From Kitasatospora sp040298565 (lineage in GTDB: Bacteria > Actinomycetota > Actinomycetes > Streptomycetales > Streptomycetaceae): 20,056 bases of DNA. The stretch's first letter is position 1; every line of letters starts with the position of its first letter. The stretch lies in the NCBI RefSeq assembly GCF_040298565.1, contig NZ_JBEPAK010000133.1, positions 1 to 20,056 on the forward strand. Reading direction: 5' to 3'. Made by a program: the position numbers and the translations under genes. Below the pieces are notes generated by a model. It made no database searches. It was given only the letters and a program-made list of their open reading frames with translations, and was not told the origin of the DNA. Below are positions 6,449-14,616 of this stretch, in pieces.

Positions 6449-8551
6449 GTGCCCGCCACCCCCACCACCGACCCCCTCCAGCGCGAACGCGACCACCTGG
6501 CCGCGTCCCGCGCCGCACTGCGCGCGATGCGCGAGGACGTCCAGTCGCTGGACCTGCGCGACGTGACCGGCACCTGGGTGTCCGCCGTCGTGCTCCAGAA
6601 CCAGATCGAGGCCAGGATCGCCGCCCTGGCCGACCTCGCCGACACCCCGCTGTTCTTCGGCCGCCTCGACTACCTCCACCCGATCAGCGAGGAACTGAGC
6701 GGAACGGGAGGTGCCGCGCGAAGCGCGCCGAGGAAGGGTGGCGGTGGGCGACGGGCGGGAGGAGGGGAGAGCTTCTACATCGGCCGCCGCCACGTCCACG
6801 ACGCCGACGGCGACCCGATGGTGATCGACTGGCGCGCACCCGTCTCCCAGCCGTTCTACCGGGCCAGCCGCACCGACCCGATGGACGTCGAGCGCCGCCG
6901 CCGCTTCGGCTACACCGGCGGCGAACTCACCGCCTACGAGGACGAGCACCTCACCGACCCGGCCGAGACGGACACCGCCTCCGCGCTGCTCGCCGCCGAG
7001 ATCGAGAAGCCCCGCGTCGGCCCGATGCGCGACATCGTCGCCACCATCCAGCCCGAGCAGGACGAGATCGTCCGCGCCGACGTCACGGGCACCATCTGCG
7101 TCCAGGGGGCGCCCGGCACCGGCAAGACGGCCGTCGGCCTGCACCGCGTCGCCTACCTGCTGTACGCGCACCGCGAGCGCCTGGCCCGCACCGGCACCCT
7201 GGTGATCGGCCCGAACAACGCCTTCCTCTCCTACATCGAGCAGGTGCTCCCGGCCCTCGGCGAGCTGGACGTCGCCCAGGCCACCGTGCAGCAGCTGGTC
7301 GCCCACGTCGAGGTCCGGGGCGAGGACTCCCCGGAGGCGGCCCGGCTGAAGGGCGACGCCCGGATGGCCGAGGTGCTGCGCCGGGCGGTGCGCGCGGGGA
7401 TCACCCTGCCGACCGAGCCCTGCGTGGTGGTCCGGGGCTCCCGCCGCTGGCGCGTCCCCGCGTACGAACTGGTCGAGATCATCGAGGAGTTGAAGGGCCG
7501 CGAGATCCGCTACGGCGCCGCCCGGGACGCCCTGCCACAGCGCATCGCGCATGCCGTGTTGCTGAAGATGGAGCAGTCCGGGGAGGCCCCGGACGACCGG
7601 GTGCAGGACGCGGTGGCCCGCAACAGCGCCGTCAAGGCCGTGGTCAAGGAGTGCTGGCCGGCCGTCGACCCGGCCAAGCTGGTGCTGCGGCTGCTGTCCG
7701 AGCCGGAGTTCCTCGCCGAGTGCGCCGAGGGCGTGCTCACCCCCGAGGAGCAGCGGGCCGTGCTGTGGCCCAAGCCCGGCCGCTCGGTGAGAACCGCCCG
7801 CTGGACGCCGGCCGACGCCGTCCTGGTGGACGAGGCGGCGGACCTGGTGCAGCGCACGCCCTCGCTCGGGCACGTGGTGCTGGACGAGGCCCAGGACCTC
7901 TCCCCGATGCAGTACCGCGCCGTCGGCCGCCGCTGCAGCACCGGCTCGGCGACCGTCCTCGGCGACCTCGCCCAGGGCACCACGCCCTGGGCGACGGCGA
8001 GTTGGCCGGAGGCGCTGCGCCACCTGGGCAAGCCGGACGCGCACGTCGAGGAGCTGACCAAGGGCTTCCGGGTGCCCGAGGAGGTCATCGCCTACGCGTC
8101 CCGGCTGCTCCCGGCGATCGCCCCGGGCCTGGCCCCGGCCGGCTCGGTCCGCCAGGCGCCCGGCTCCCTGGCGGTCCGGCGGGTCGACGGGCCGGAGGCG
8201 GTGGAGGCGGTCGTCGCGGCCTGCCGGGAGGCGCTGAAGAACGAGGGCTCGACCGGCCTGATCGCCGCCGACGCCAGGATCCCGCTGCTCGCCCGGGCGT
8301 TGGCGGACGCCGGGCTGGCGCACCTGACGCCCGGCACCGAGACCAGCGCCGACTCCCGGCTGACCCTCGTCCCGGCCTCGCTGGCCAAGGGTCTGGAGTA
8401 CGACTACGTGGTGCTGGACGAGCCGGCCGCGGTGGTCGCCGGCGAGCCGGACGAGCGGACCGGCCTGCGCCGGCTGTACGTGGCGCTGACCCGTGCCGTC
8501 TCCGGGCTCACGGTGCTGCACACCGAGCCGCTGCCCGAGCAGCTCCGCTGA
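6449..8551 (+). CDS. helD: HelD-like UvrD/Rep-family ATPase that recycles RNA polymerase
   Basis: The product is 700 residues in the HelD/helicase IV group. These proteins enter the RNA polymerase channels and use ATP to pull stalled or inactive polymerase off nucleic acid; some actinobacterial members (HelR) give rifamycin tolerance. An N-terminal coiled-coil arm (LQRERDHLAASRAALRAM, about 10-60) is followed by FGRLDYLHP and IDWRAPVSQPFYRA, which are family signatures. Walker A GAPGTGKT is at 220-227, Walker B LDEAQD at 478-483, and late motifs are KGLEYDYVVLDEP and LYVALTRA. GTG 6449 was chosen because GGAAGG lies 6 nt upstream; GTG 6395 would add 18 residues. A Gly/Arg-rich stretch of about 25 residues (about 84-108) interrupts the conserved N-terminal part and looks like an in-frame DNA insertion. 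Whether it is HelD or HelR in function is not settled. Confidence 0.88.
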   Translation: MPATPTTDPLQRERDHLAASRAALRAMREDVQSLDLRDVTGTWVSAVVLQNQIEARIAALADLADTPLFFGRLDYLHPISEELSGTGGAARSAPRKGGGGRRAGGGESFYIGRRHVHDADGDPMVIDWRAPVSQPFYRASRTDPMDVERRRRFGYTGGELTAYEDEHLTDPAETDTASALLAAEIEKPRVGPMRDIVATIQPEQDEIVRADVTGTICVQGAPGTGKTAVGLHRVAYLLYAHRERLARTGTLVIGPNNAFLSYIEQVLPALGELDVAQATVQQLVAHVEVRGEDSPEAARLKGDARMAEVLRRAVRAGITLPTEPCVVVRGSRRWRVPAYELVEIIEELKGREIRYGAARDALPQRIAHAVLLKMEQSGEAPDDRVQDAVARNSAVKAVVKECWPAVDPAKLVLRLLSEPEFLAECAEGVLTPEEQRAVLWPKPGRSVRTARWTPADAVLVDEAADLVQRTPSLGHVVLDEAQDLSPMQYRAVGRRCSTGSATVLGDLAQGTTPWATASWPEALRHLGKPDAHVEELTKGFRVPEEVIAYASRLLPAIAPGLAPAGSVRQAPGSLAVRRVDGPEAVEAVVAACREALKNEGSTGLIAADARIPLLARALADAGLAHLTPGTETSADSRLTLVPASLAKGLEYDYVVLDEPAAVVAGEPDERTGLRRLYVALTRAVSGLTVLHTEPLPEQLR
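6698..6772. repeat. In-frame purine-rich insertion with a small palindrome inside helD
   Basis: About 75 bp, a multiple of three, encode SGTGGAARSAPRKGG and a further Gly/Arg run between the conserved ISEEL and SFYIGRRHV segments. The DNA includes the hairpin CGCGC-GAA-GCGCG (6715-6727) followed by GGAAGGGTGGCGGTGGG-type text. It is strongly G-rich on the coding strand, unlike the C-rich third positions around it. I infer a captured dispersed repeat; this was not checked against a genome. Confidence 0.45.
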
Positions 8552-8552
8552 A

Positions 8553-8638
8553 CCGCGCCCGTGGACGGCGAAGGGGCCGCGCCCGCGGAGGGCGAAAGGG
8601 CCGCGCCCGCGGAGGGCGAAAGGGCCGCGCCCGCGGAG
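8553..8638. repeat. Three exact-to-near-exact 24-bp tandem copies plus a partial copy
   Basis: The unit GGCGAAAGGGCCGCGCCCGC plus GGAG starts at 8567, 8591 and 8615; the first copy differs by one base. A diverged partial copy (ACCGCGCCCGTGGAC) precedes it from 8553, immediately after the helD stop. Each unit contains GGGCCGCGCCC, a possible short stem. The array fills the convergent gap between helD and cutC. Confidence 0.85.
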
Positions 8639-8644
8639 CACGAC

Positions 8645-8676
8645 GGGGCCGGTCCCGCGCACGGGGCCGGCCCCTT
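8645..8676. terminator. Possible bidirectional hairpin terminator between helD and cutC
   Basis: GGGGCCGG (8645-8652) pairs perfectly with CCGGCCCC (8667-8674) across a 14-nt loop and is followed by TT. It lies 12 bp past the cutC stop when read on the minus strand, and 94 bp past the helD stop. There is no long U-tract, which is usual in high-GC actinobacteria. Confidence 0.5.
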
Positions 8677-8687
8677 CCGACGCCCAC

Positions 8688-9374
8688 TCAGGCGTCGATC
8701 AGCGCCCGCCACTCGGCGACCTTGGCCGCGTCCACCGGCGTCCGCCAGCCGTCGACCCGGACCGCGCCGCCGACGTGGAAGGCGTCGAAGCCCTCCGCCC
8801 GCAGTCCCGGCACGTGCTCGGCCCGCAGGCCGCCGCCGATCAGGATCCGCTGGGTGTACCCGGGCTCGCCCGCGCGGGCCAGCTCGGCCGCCAGCACCTC
8901 GCGGCCGGCGTCGACGCCGGCGGCCGCGCCGGAGGTGAGGAAGGTGTCCAGCCCGGGCAGGGCGCCGACGGCGGCGCGCAGGGCGGCCCGGTCGGCACTG
9001 TGGTCGATCGCCCGGTGGAAGGTCCAGCAGCAGCCGGCGATCGCCCCGGCGACGGCCGCGGTGGCGGCCAGGTCGACCGCGCCGTCGGCGTCGAGGAACC
9101 CGAGGACGAACTCCTCGGCCCCCTCGGCCCGCAGGGCGGCGGCCCGGGCGCACAGCTCGTCCAGGTCGCCCGGGGCGAAGCCGTCCCGGATCCGCAGCAT
9201 GACGCGCAGCGGCAGGGCGACGGCGGAACGGATCCGGCCGAAGTCCTCGACGGACGGGGTGAGGCCGTCGGCGGCCATGTCGGTGACCAGTTCGAGCCGG
9301 TCGGCGCCGCCCGACTCGGCAGCCGTGGCGTCCTGGGGCGTCAGCGCGATGACTTCGAAAATTGGTCTAGACAT
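8688..9374 (-). CDS. cutC: CutC family protein (copper homeostasis family)
   Basis: The product is 228 residues, with the CutC TIM-barrel signatures FEVIALTPQDATAAESGGADRLELV-type N-terminus (residues 6-30), MLRIRDG, VLGFLDADGAVD, TFHRAID and ILIGGGLRAEHV. The length is close to the usual 230-250. The family was named for copper tolerance in E. coli, but that phenotype was later attributed to an overlapping small RNA, so the biochemical role is unknown. ATG 9374 was chosen because the family usually begins with MxxxFEV; AGGGTG lies about 7 nt upstream. An upstream in-frame ATG at 9419 is unlikely. It is 61 bp downstream of the membrane protein gene on the same strand and may be read through from it. 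No nearby copper transporter or chaperone supports a metal role. Confidence 0.9.
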   Translation of the reverse strand: MSRPIFEVIALTPQDATAAESGGADRLELVTDMAADGLTPSVEDFGRIRSAVALPLRVMLRIRDGFAPGDLDELCARAAALRAEGAEEFVLGFLDADGAVDLAATAAVAGAIAGCCWTFHRAIDHSADRAALRAAVGALPGLDTFLTSGAAAGVDAGREVLAAELARAGEPGYTQRILIGGGLRAEHVPGLRAEGFDAFHVGGAVRVDGWRTPVDAAKVAEWRALIDA

Positions 9375-9435
9375 ATCGCACACCCTGCCACATCCGACCG
9401 CCCCCGGCGAGACCGCCACCCCGCCGAGCCCCGCC

Positions 9436-10368
9436 TCAGGCGGCCTGCCGCCCGCGCGGCCCGGCCATCCCCTTCGGGCGGCCCAGCAGCGCCAGCGCGA
9501 CCGCCGCCGCCACCGTCAGCACCGCCATCGGCAGCAGCCGCCAGGCCCCGCCCTCCTGCTGCCACAGCGCCTGGAGGTTGACGCACACCGCCCACGGCAG
9601 CGCCACCAGCCCCGGCACGGCCACCAGGTACCAGCCGCGCACCGCCGACAGCGCCATCACCAGGGGCACCGCGATCATCAGCGCACGCCACTGCGGGTCC
9701 AGCTGGTGGAAGCTGGTGTAGACGTTGTCCGTGAGTGCTGCGACCGGGGTGATCACCGCCGCGGCCAGCGCCAGGCCCCGCTCCCGCCAGGTCGGCACCG
9801 GCAGGGCGTCCTTCGGCGCGGCCAGCAGCAGCAGCGCCCAGAACACGAACGGCCCGCTCCACTCGAAGACGGCGAGGAAGATCCAGAGCGGCTGGACGAC
9901 CTGCGGCTCGCTCACCGCTCGCACCAGGTCCGCCACCGCCGCCAGCGCCGCCACCACGGCCAGCAGCTTCGCCGCCGTCCACCGCCCCAGCATCGCCACG
10001 ACGGCGGACAGCACCGCAGCGCCGCACATCACCCAGTAGGGCAGGGAGTACAGCAGCGAAGCGCGCGACAGACCGAGGGTCAGGTAGGTCAGCAGCGCAT
10101 GGCCCGCCGCCAGTCCTCCGGCGGCCCCGACCACCAGCGGGGCGGCCAGCGCCGCCAGCCGGCCGCCCCCGGAGGAGGAGGTCAGCCCGGTCCGCATCCG
10201 CAGCCCGTAGGCGCCCAGGTCGAACAGCTCCCGGACCTTGGCCACCGGTCCGGCCCCCGCCGTGGTGTCGGCGAAGACGTCGGCCAGCTCCTCGCCCCGC
10301 TCGCGCCGGTAGCGGACGGGGTAGAGCGCCAGTGCGGTCCGGACGGCGACGGTCCCGTTCATGCTCAT
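9436..10368 (-). CDS. Multi-pass membrane protein paired with a PadR regulator
   Basis: The product is 310 residues. A short cytoplasmic-type N-terminus carries ALYPVRYRRERGEELADV, a motif I know from actinobacterial membrane proteins encoded next to PadR regulators. It is followed by about eight hydrophobic segments, for example LAALAAPLVVGAAGGLAAG, LYSLPYWVMCGAAVLSAVVA, LLAVVAALAAVADLV, FVFWALLLLAA, LALAAAVITPVAALT, ALMIAVPLVMALSAV and LLPMAVLTVAAAVALALL. The C-terminus is basic. No transport or catalytic motif is seen. Its ATG (10366-10368) overlaps the padR TGA in ATGA, which implies translational coupling, so this protein is probably the regulator's target or an effector of the same response. 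A second start at 10362 is possible. Function is unknown. Confidence 0.8.
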   Translation of the reverse strand: MSMNGTVAVRTALALYPVRYRRERGEELADVFADTTAGAGPVAKVRELFDLGAYGLRMRTGLTSSSGGGRLAALAAPLVVGAAGGLAAGHALLTYLTLGLSRASLLYSLPYWVMCGAAVLSAVVAMLGRWTAAKLLAVVAALAAVADLVRAVSEPQVVQPLWIFLAVFEWSGPFVFWALLLLAAPKDALPVPTWRERGLALAAAVITPVAALTDNVYTSFHQLDPQWRALMIAVPLVMALSAVRGWYLVAVPGLVALPWAVCVNLQALWQQEGGAWRLLPMAVLTVAAAVALALLGRPKGMAGPRGRQAA

Positions 10369-10724
10369 GCGAAGGCCCCCCTGACCCTCGGAGTGACGGC
10401 GGTGACCGAGACGGACAGCCGCCGCTCGGCCTCGGTGGCCACGGCCCGCAGCCGCTCCGCCTCGGCGGCCAGCGCGCCCCGACCGGTATCGGTCAGCGCG
10501 TAGGTGCGACGGGCGCGGCCGTCCACGACCTCCTCGGCGGCGACCTCGATCAGGCCCTGGCCGAGCAGCCGGTCGAGCGCCCCGTAGAGCGTGCCGGTGC
10601 GCATCTTGACCCGGCCGTCCGAGATCGCGGAGATCTCCTGGATGAGCGCGTAGCCGTGCCTCGGGGCGTCGGCCAGCGCGGTGAGCAGAAGCAGCGTGGG
10701 CTCCTGCATGGAGCGTTCTGTCAT
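10365..10724 (-). CDS. PadR-family transcriptional regulator
   Basis: The product is 119 residues with the PadR winged-helix signature: LLLLTALADAPRHGYALIQEI, then MRTGTLYGALDRLLGQGLIE, the wing (VVDGRARRTYALTDTGRGAL), and a C-terminal dimerisation helix (AEAERLRAVATEAERRLSV). PadR proteins usually repress their own operon and a membrane-protein target, and are released by small molecules or cell-envelope stress. It is the first gene of a two-gene unit with the overlapping membrane protein. ATG 10724 was chosen because a TATATG element ends 7 nt upstream; ATG 10709 would drop five residues. It is divergent from the HD-domain gene, with only 64 bp between starts, so one operator could control both. 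Confidence 0.9.
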   Translation of the reverse strand: MTERSMQEPTLLLLTALADAPRHGYALIQEISAISDGRVKMRTGTLYGALDRLLGQGLIEVAAEEVVDGRARRTYALTDTGRGALAAEAERLRAVATEAERRLSVSVTAVTPRVRGAFA

Positions 10725-10731
10725 GCGTCTA

Positions 10732-10737
10732 CATATA
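10732..10737 (-). promoter_or_regulatory. Candidate -10 (TATATG) of padR, inside an AT-rich patch
   Basis: Minus-strand TATATG ends 7 nt before the padR ATG at 10724. It lies in GATATATGTAGAC, the only clearly AT-rich patch in this intergenic region. A weak -35 (TGGACG) lies 18 nt upstream. The AT-rich patch is also the likeliest PadR binding site, although no perfect palindrome is present. Confidence 0.4.
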
Positions 10738-10775
10738 TCGCTGACCGGCACATCCCGTCCACCGGAACCAGCCGA

Positions 10776-10781
10776 CACAAT
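10776..10781 (+). promoter_or_regulatory. Candidate -10 (CACAAT) for a leaderless mRNA
   Basis: CACAAT ends 7 nt before ATG 10789 of the HD-domain gene. It departs from TANNNT in its first base. No Shine-Dalgarno is seen before either possible ATG (10780 or 10789). Confidence 0.35.
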
Positions 10782-10788
10782 GGGCCGC

Positions 10789-11457
10789 ATGCCCACCGCG
10801 ACCGAGGACCTGCTCACCGCCTGGACCGCCCTGCTGCACCGCTGCGGCGCCGCCGACGACCCCGAACCGTACGGCCGCGAGCTGCTGCGCCGCTGGTCGG
10901 AGCCGCAGCGGCGCTACCACACCCCCGAGCACCTGCGCGCCGTCCTGCGGCACGTCGACGAGCTCGCCGGGCACGCCGCCGACCCGGACACCGTCCGGCT
11001 CGCCGCCTGGTTCCACGACGCCGTCTACCGGCCGGACCGCACCGAGAACGAGGAGCGCAGTGCCGCCCTGGCCGTCCGCGCGCTGACCGCCGTCGGCCTG
11101 CCCCCCGAGCGGGTCGCCGAGGTCGAGCGGCTCGTCCTGCTCACCGTCACCCACGACCCCGCCCCGGGCGACCGCGACGGCGAGGTGCTCTGCGACGCGG
11201 ACCTCGCCGTCCTCGGCGGCTCCCCCGAGGCGTACGCGGCCTACGCGGCCGCCGTCCGCCAGGAGTACGGCTTCGTCCCGGAGCCGGACTTCCGCGCCGG
11301 CCGGGCCGCCGTCCTGCGCGCCCTCCTGGCGCTCCCGGCGCTCTACCGCACCCCCGCCGCCGCCGAACGCCTCACCGCGGCCGCCCGCGCCAACCTCACC
11401 GCCGAGCTGGCGGACCTCGGCGGCGGCCGGGCCGGACCGGGGCCGGTCCGGCCCTAA
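10789..11457 (+). CDS. HD-superfamily metal-dependent phosphohydrolase (COG4339-like)
   Basis: The product is 222 residues. The conserved RYHTPEHLRAVLRH (His44, His48), AAWFHDAVY (His76-Asp77), THDP (His122) and CDADLAVLGG (Asp136/Asp138) supply the metal ligands of the HD fold seen in predicted hydrolases of the COG4339 group. The substrate is unknown; phosphate esters or nucleotides are usual for HD proteins. ATG 10789 was chosen over ATG 10780 because of the -10 position; the difference is three residues. The stop TAA (11455-11457) overlaps the stop of the convergent gene. It is divergent from padR. Confidence 0.82.
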   Translation: MPTATEDLLTAWTALLHRCGAADDPEPYGRELLRRWSEPQRRYHTPEHLRAVLRHVDELAGHAADPDTVRLAAWFHDAVYRPDRTENEERSAALAVRALTAVGLPPERVAEVERLVLLTVTHDPAPGDRDGEVLCDADLAVLGGSPEAYAAYAAAVRQEYGFVPEPDFRAGRAAVLRALLALPALYRTPAAAERLTAAARANLTAELADLGGGRAGPGPVRP

Positions 11458-11810
11458 ACGAGCTCCCCCACCGGCGCCACCACCACGCCCCGCTTGCCGC
11501 ACACCCAGTGCGGCTCCGGCCCCAGCTCCGGCTCCACGCCCAGCGCGTGCGGGTCCCCGTCGGCCGCGCAGTCGGCGCACAGCGGCCACCGCCCGTAGGC
11601 CTCCAGCAGGGCGTCCTGGACGTCCTGGGCGATCAGCCCGAGGACGTACTCGGTGCCGTCCGGCCACTGCTCCAGCCACCAGCGGCGGTGGGTGACGGCG
11701 TCCTCCACCAGCGAGACGACGGCGGCGTCCGCCACGTCCCGCGCGGTGAGGTCGGCCAGGATCAGTGCCCGCGCGTTGTGCAGGGCGGTCTCGATGTCGT
11801 CGGAAGCCAT
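11454..11810 (-). CDS. Conserved hypothetical protein with Cys motifs
   Basis: The product is 118 residues. The N-terminal two thirds are helical and acidic (ETALHNARALILADLTARDVADAAVVSLVEDAV), then HRRWWLEQWPDG. The C-terminal part has LCADCAADGDPH and HWVCGKRG, where Cys-x-x-Cys, a His and a later Cys could bind a metal. I do not recognise a named family. The ATG at 11810 has GAGAGGA about 7 nt upstream, a good ribosome-binding site. The TAG stop shares bases with the TAA of the convergent HD gene, so there is no room for a terminator between them. It lies downstream of groEL but beyond a strong terminator, so it probably has its own promoter. Confidence 0.75.
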   Translation of the reverse strand: MASDDIETALHNARALILADLTARDVADAAVVSLVEDAVTHRRWWLEQWPDGTEYVLGLIAQDVQDALLEAYGRWPLCADCAADGDPHALGVEPELGPEPHWVCGKRGVVVAPVGELV

Positions 11811-11849
11811 CCGTCCATCCTCTCCCGCCGGCGCCCGAACGCGGAAACG

Positions 11850-11887
11850 CCGCGTGGGCGGCCCCCCTGAGGGAGCCGCCCACGCGG
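11850..11887 (-). terminator. groEL2 terminator hairpin
   Basis: A perfect 13-bp stem (CCGCGTGGGCGGC at 11850-11862 with its complement at 11875-11887) encloses a 12-nt loop, starting 35 bp past the groEL stop. On the minus strand it is followed by GCGTTTCCGC, a short T-run. Confidence 0.85.
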
Positions 11888-11922
11888 ACGGGAGTCAACC
11901 GATCCGATCGGAGCGATCAGGA

Positions 11923-13545
<1,623 letters not shown>

Positions 13546-13665
13546 CTGAAGTGGTCCTCCGGGACACGGTCGACTGCTCGGACCAAGGGGTGCCCGCGAC
13601 GGACGGCCCTGGTGTGCGGGGGTCCATTCCCCTACCGCTCCCGGGGGCCTCACCGACCCGGTCCG

Positions 13666-13727
13666 CTGTCACTCTCACGCTGTGAGTGCTAACGCCAATG
13701 ATTAGCACTCCAGGTGGTCGAGTGCAA
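13666..13727 (-). promoter_or_regulatory. groEL2 promoter overlapped by a three-half-site CIRCE array
   Basis: On the minus strand, -35 TTGCAC (13722-13727), a 17-bp spacer and -10 TAATCA (13699-13704) form a good vegetative promoter. HrcA half-sites lie at 13702-13710 (GAGTGCTAA), 13684-13692 (TTAGCACTC) and 13666-13674 (GAGTGACAG), each separated by 9 bp. The last two form the canonical TTAGCACTC-N9-GAGTG operator with an imperfect right arm (6 of 9). The first two form a perfect inverted pair of opposite orientation, overlapping the -10. Transcription should start near 13692, inside the array. Confidence 0.9.
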
Positions 13728-13777
13728 GCCCAATCGGCGACCCGCGAGCCGCCGCGGGAGCCGCCGGGAAACGCGAA

Positions 13778-13809
13778 CGGGCCCGTACGACGCACGTCGT
13801 ACGGGCCCG
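13778..13809 (-). terminator. Terminator hairpin of the cold-shock gene
   Basis: A perfect 15-bp stem (CGGGCCCGTACGACG at 13778-13792, complement at 13795-13809) has only CA at its centre. It lies 60 bp past the csp stop on the minus strand and about 50 bp before the groEL -35. It is followed by TTCGCGTTTCCC on the minus strand. It insulates the two stress genes. Confidence 0.85.
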
Positions 13810-13868
13810 CCGAGAAGCGAGGGTTCCACCAGCAGTGGGCCGCGCCGAGCTCCTGGAGCGGAAGGGGG

Positions 13869-14069
13869 TCAGACCGCGCGGACCATGTCCGCCTGCGGGC
13901 CCTTCTGTCCCTGGGAGATCTCGAACTCGACCCGCTGGCCCTCCTCGAGGGTGCGGTAGCCGTCCATCTGGATCGCGCTGTAGTGGACGAAGACGTCCGC
14001 ACCACCGTCGACCGCGATGAAGCCGTAGCCCTTCTCCGCGTTGAACCACTTGACGGTGCCCTGAGCCAT
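13869..14069 (-). CDS. Cold-shock protein, CspA family
   Basis: The product is 66 residues, the full single cold-shock domain. MAQGTVKWFNAEKGYGFI carries RNP1 (KGYGFI, 13-18) and VFVHYSAI carries RNP2 (26-30). It binds single-stranded RNA and DNA and melts RNA structure. Members in this position in streptomycetes are called ScoF-type. ATG 14069 has AGGGGAG about 6 nt upstream. A promoter at 14243-14270 implies a leader of about 165 nt, which suits post-transcriptional control as in other csp mRNAs. A perfect hairpin terminator follows. Confidence 0.95.
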   Translation of the reverse strand: MAQGTVKWFNAEKGYGFIAVDGGADVFVHYSAIQMDGYRTLEEGQRVEFEISQGQKGPQADMVRAV

Positions 14070-14242
14070 TCCGAACTCCCCTAGTGCTGTGCTGGCCCTT
14101 CACGCGCCCGCAGGTCGCGGGCCCGGGTCTGGTTGGAGGCCGGCCCGGGGAACCCCCCCTGGGCGCAGCCGTGCACGCCGCAATCCCCGCGCGGAACGCC
14201 GAACGGCTTCCGGTGAGCGGGCGATTGCGTCGACCGCGGCTG

Positions 14243-14270
14243 AATGTATCCGGATCGACGCCCTCTGCAA
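14243..14270 (-). promoter_or_regulatory. Candidate csp promoter
   Basis: On the minus strand, TTGCAG (14265-14270), 16 bp and TACATT (14243-14248) match the vegetative consensus well. Transcription would start near 14236, leaving a GC-rich leader of about 165 nt before the csp ATG. The leader includes CGGGCC/GGCCCG self-complementary text near 14118-14155, so a folded leader is likely. Confidence 0.55.
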
Positions 14271-14550
14271 CAGGGCCAGCCGCCGGGAATTCACGGGACC
14301 CGTCAAGAGACAAGGCCGAACAAACCGGGAGGAAATCGGCATTTCACGCCGGACATAGCGGACGAATTACCCAAATCCGTGCAGGAATTCTGACATCTGC
14401 CTGACATGTTTCACGGCCGGGGGCACGAGCCGGTCTCAACGTCCGGACGGCCTCGGGCCGAGCGGCGTGCGAGCCGAAAGGGGAGCCTTGTTCCCAGCCG
14501 AGCCACACTCTACTCCCACCCGACCCGGAATATTCCCGCCGAAATACCGA
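14271..14550. other. Intergenic region without a recognisable gene
   Basis: This is the upstream half of the 547-bp gap between csp (14069) and metO (14617). It is lower in GC than its surroundings, with AT-richer text around 14325-14415 (CGGCATTTCACGCC, GAATTACCCAAATCC, CTGACATGTTTCACG). Short open frames on both strands lack a Shine-Dalgarno and typical codon bias. A small RNA or extra cold-shock control site is possible but I see no direct sign of one. Confidence 0.4.
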
Positions 14551-14598
14551 CGGCCGCCCGCACCGACGGAGAGCCGAATTCCGTGGTGCGGGCGGCCG
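14551..14598 (-). terminator. Terminator hairpin of the metM-metO unit
   Basis: A perfect 14-bp stem (CGGCCGCCCGCACC at 14551-14564, complement at 14585-14598) starts 18 bp past the metO stop. The 20-nt loop holds a further 5-bp pair (ACGGA/TCCGT), extending the stem above a bulge. On the minus strand it is followed by TCGGTATTTCGG. Confidence 0.85.
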
Positions 14599-14616
14599 GA
14601 GAAGCGGACGCGGGGC

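Noticed and set aside
8553..8638. CRISPR array, considered for the 24-bp repeats
   Set aside because: The copies are directly adjacent with no unique spacers and there are no cas genes.
6290..8662. A minus-strand open frame of about 790 codons opposite helD
   Set aside because: Low-complexity translation extending through the tandem repeat; all helicase motifs are on the plus strand.
6334..10503. A plus-strand open frame of 1389 codons crossing helD, cutC and the membrane gene
   Set aside because: It runs through three real genes in other frames or strands, is Arg/Pro-rich, and has no start signal. Length alone means little at this GC content.
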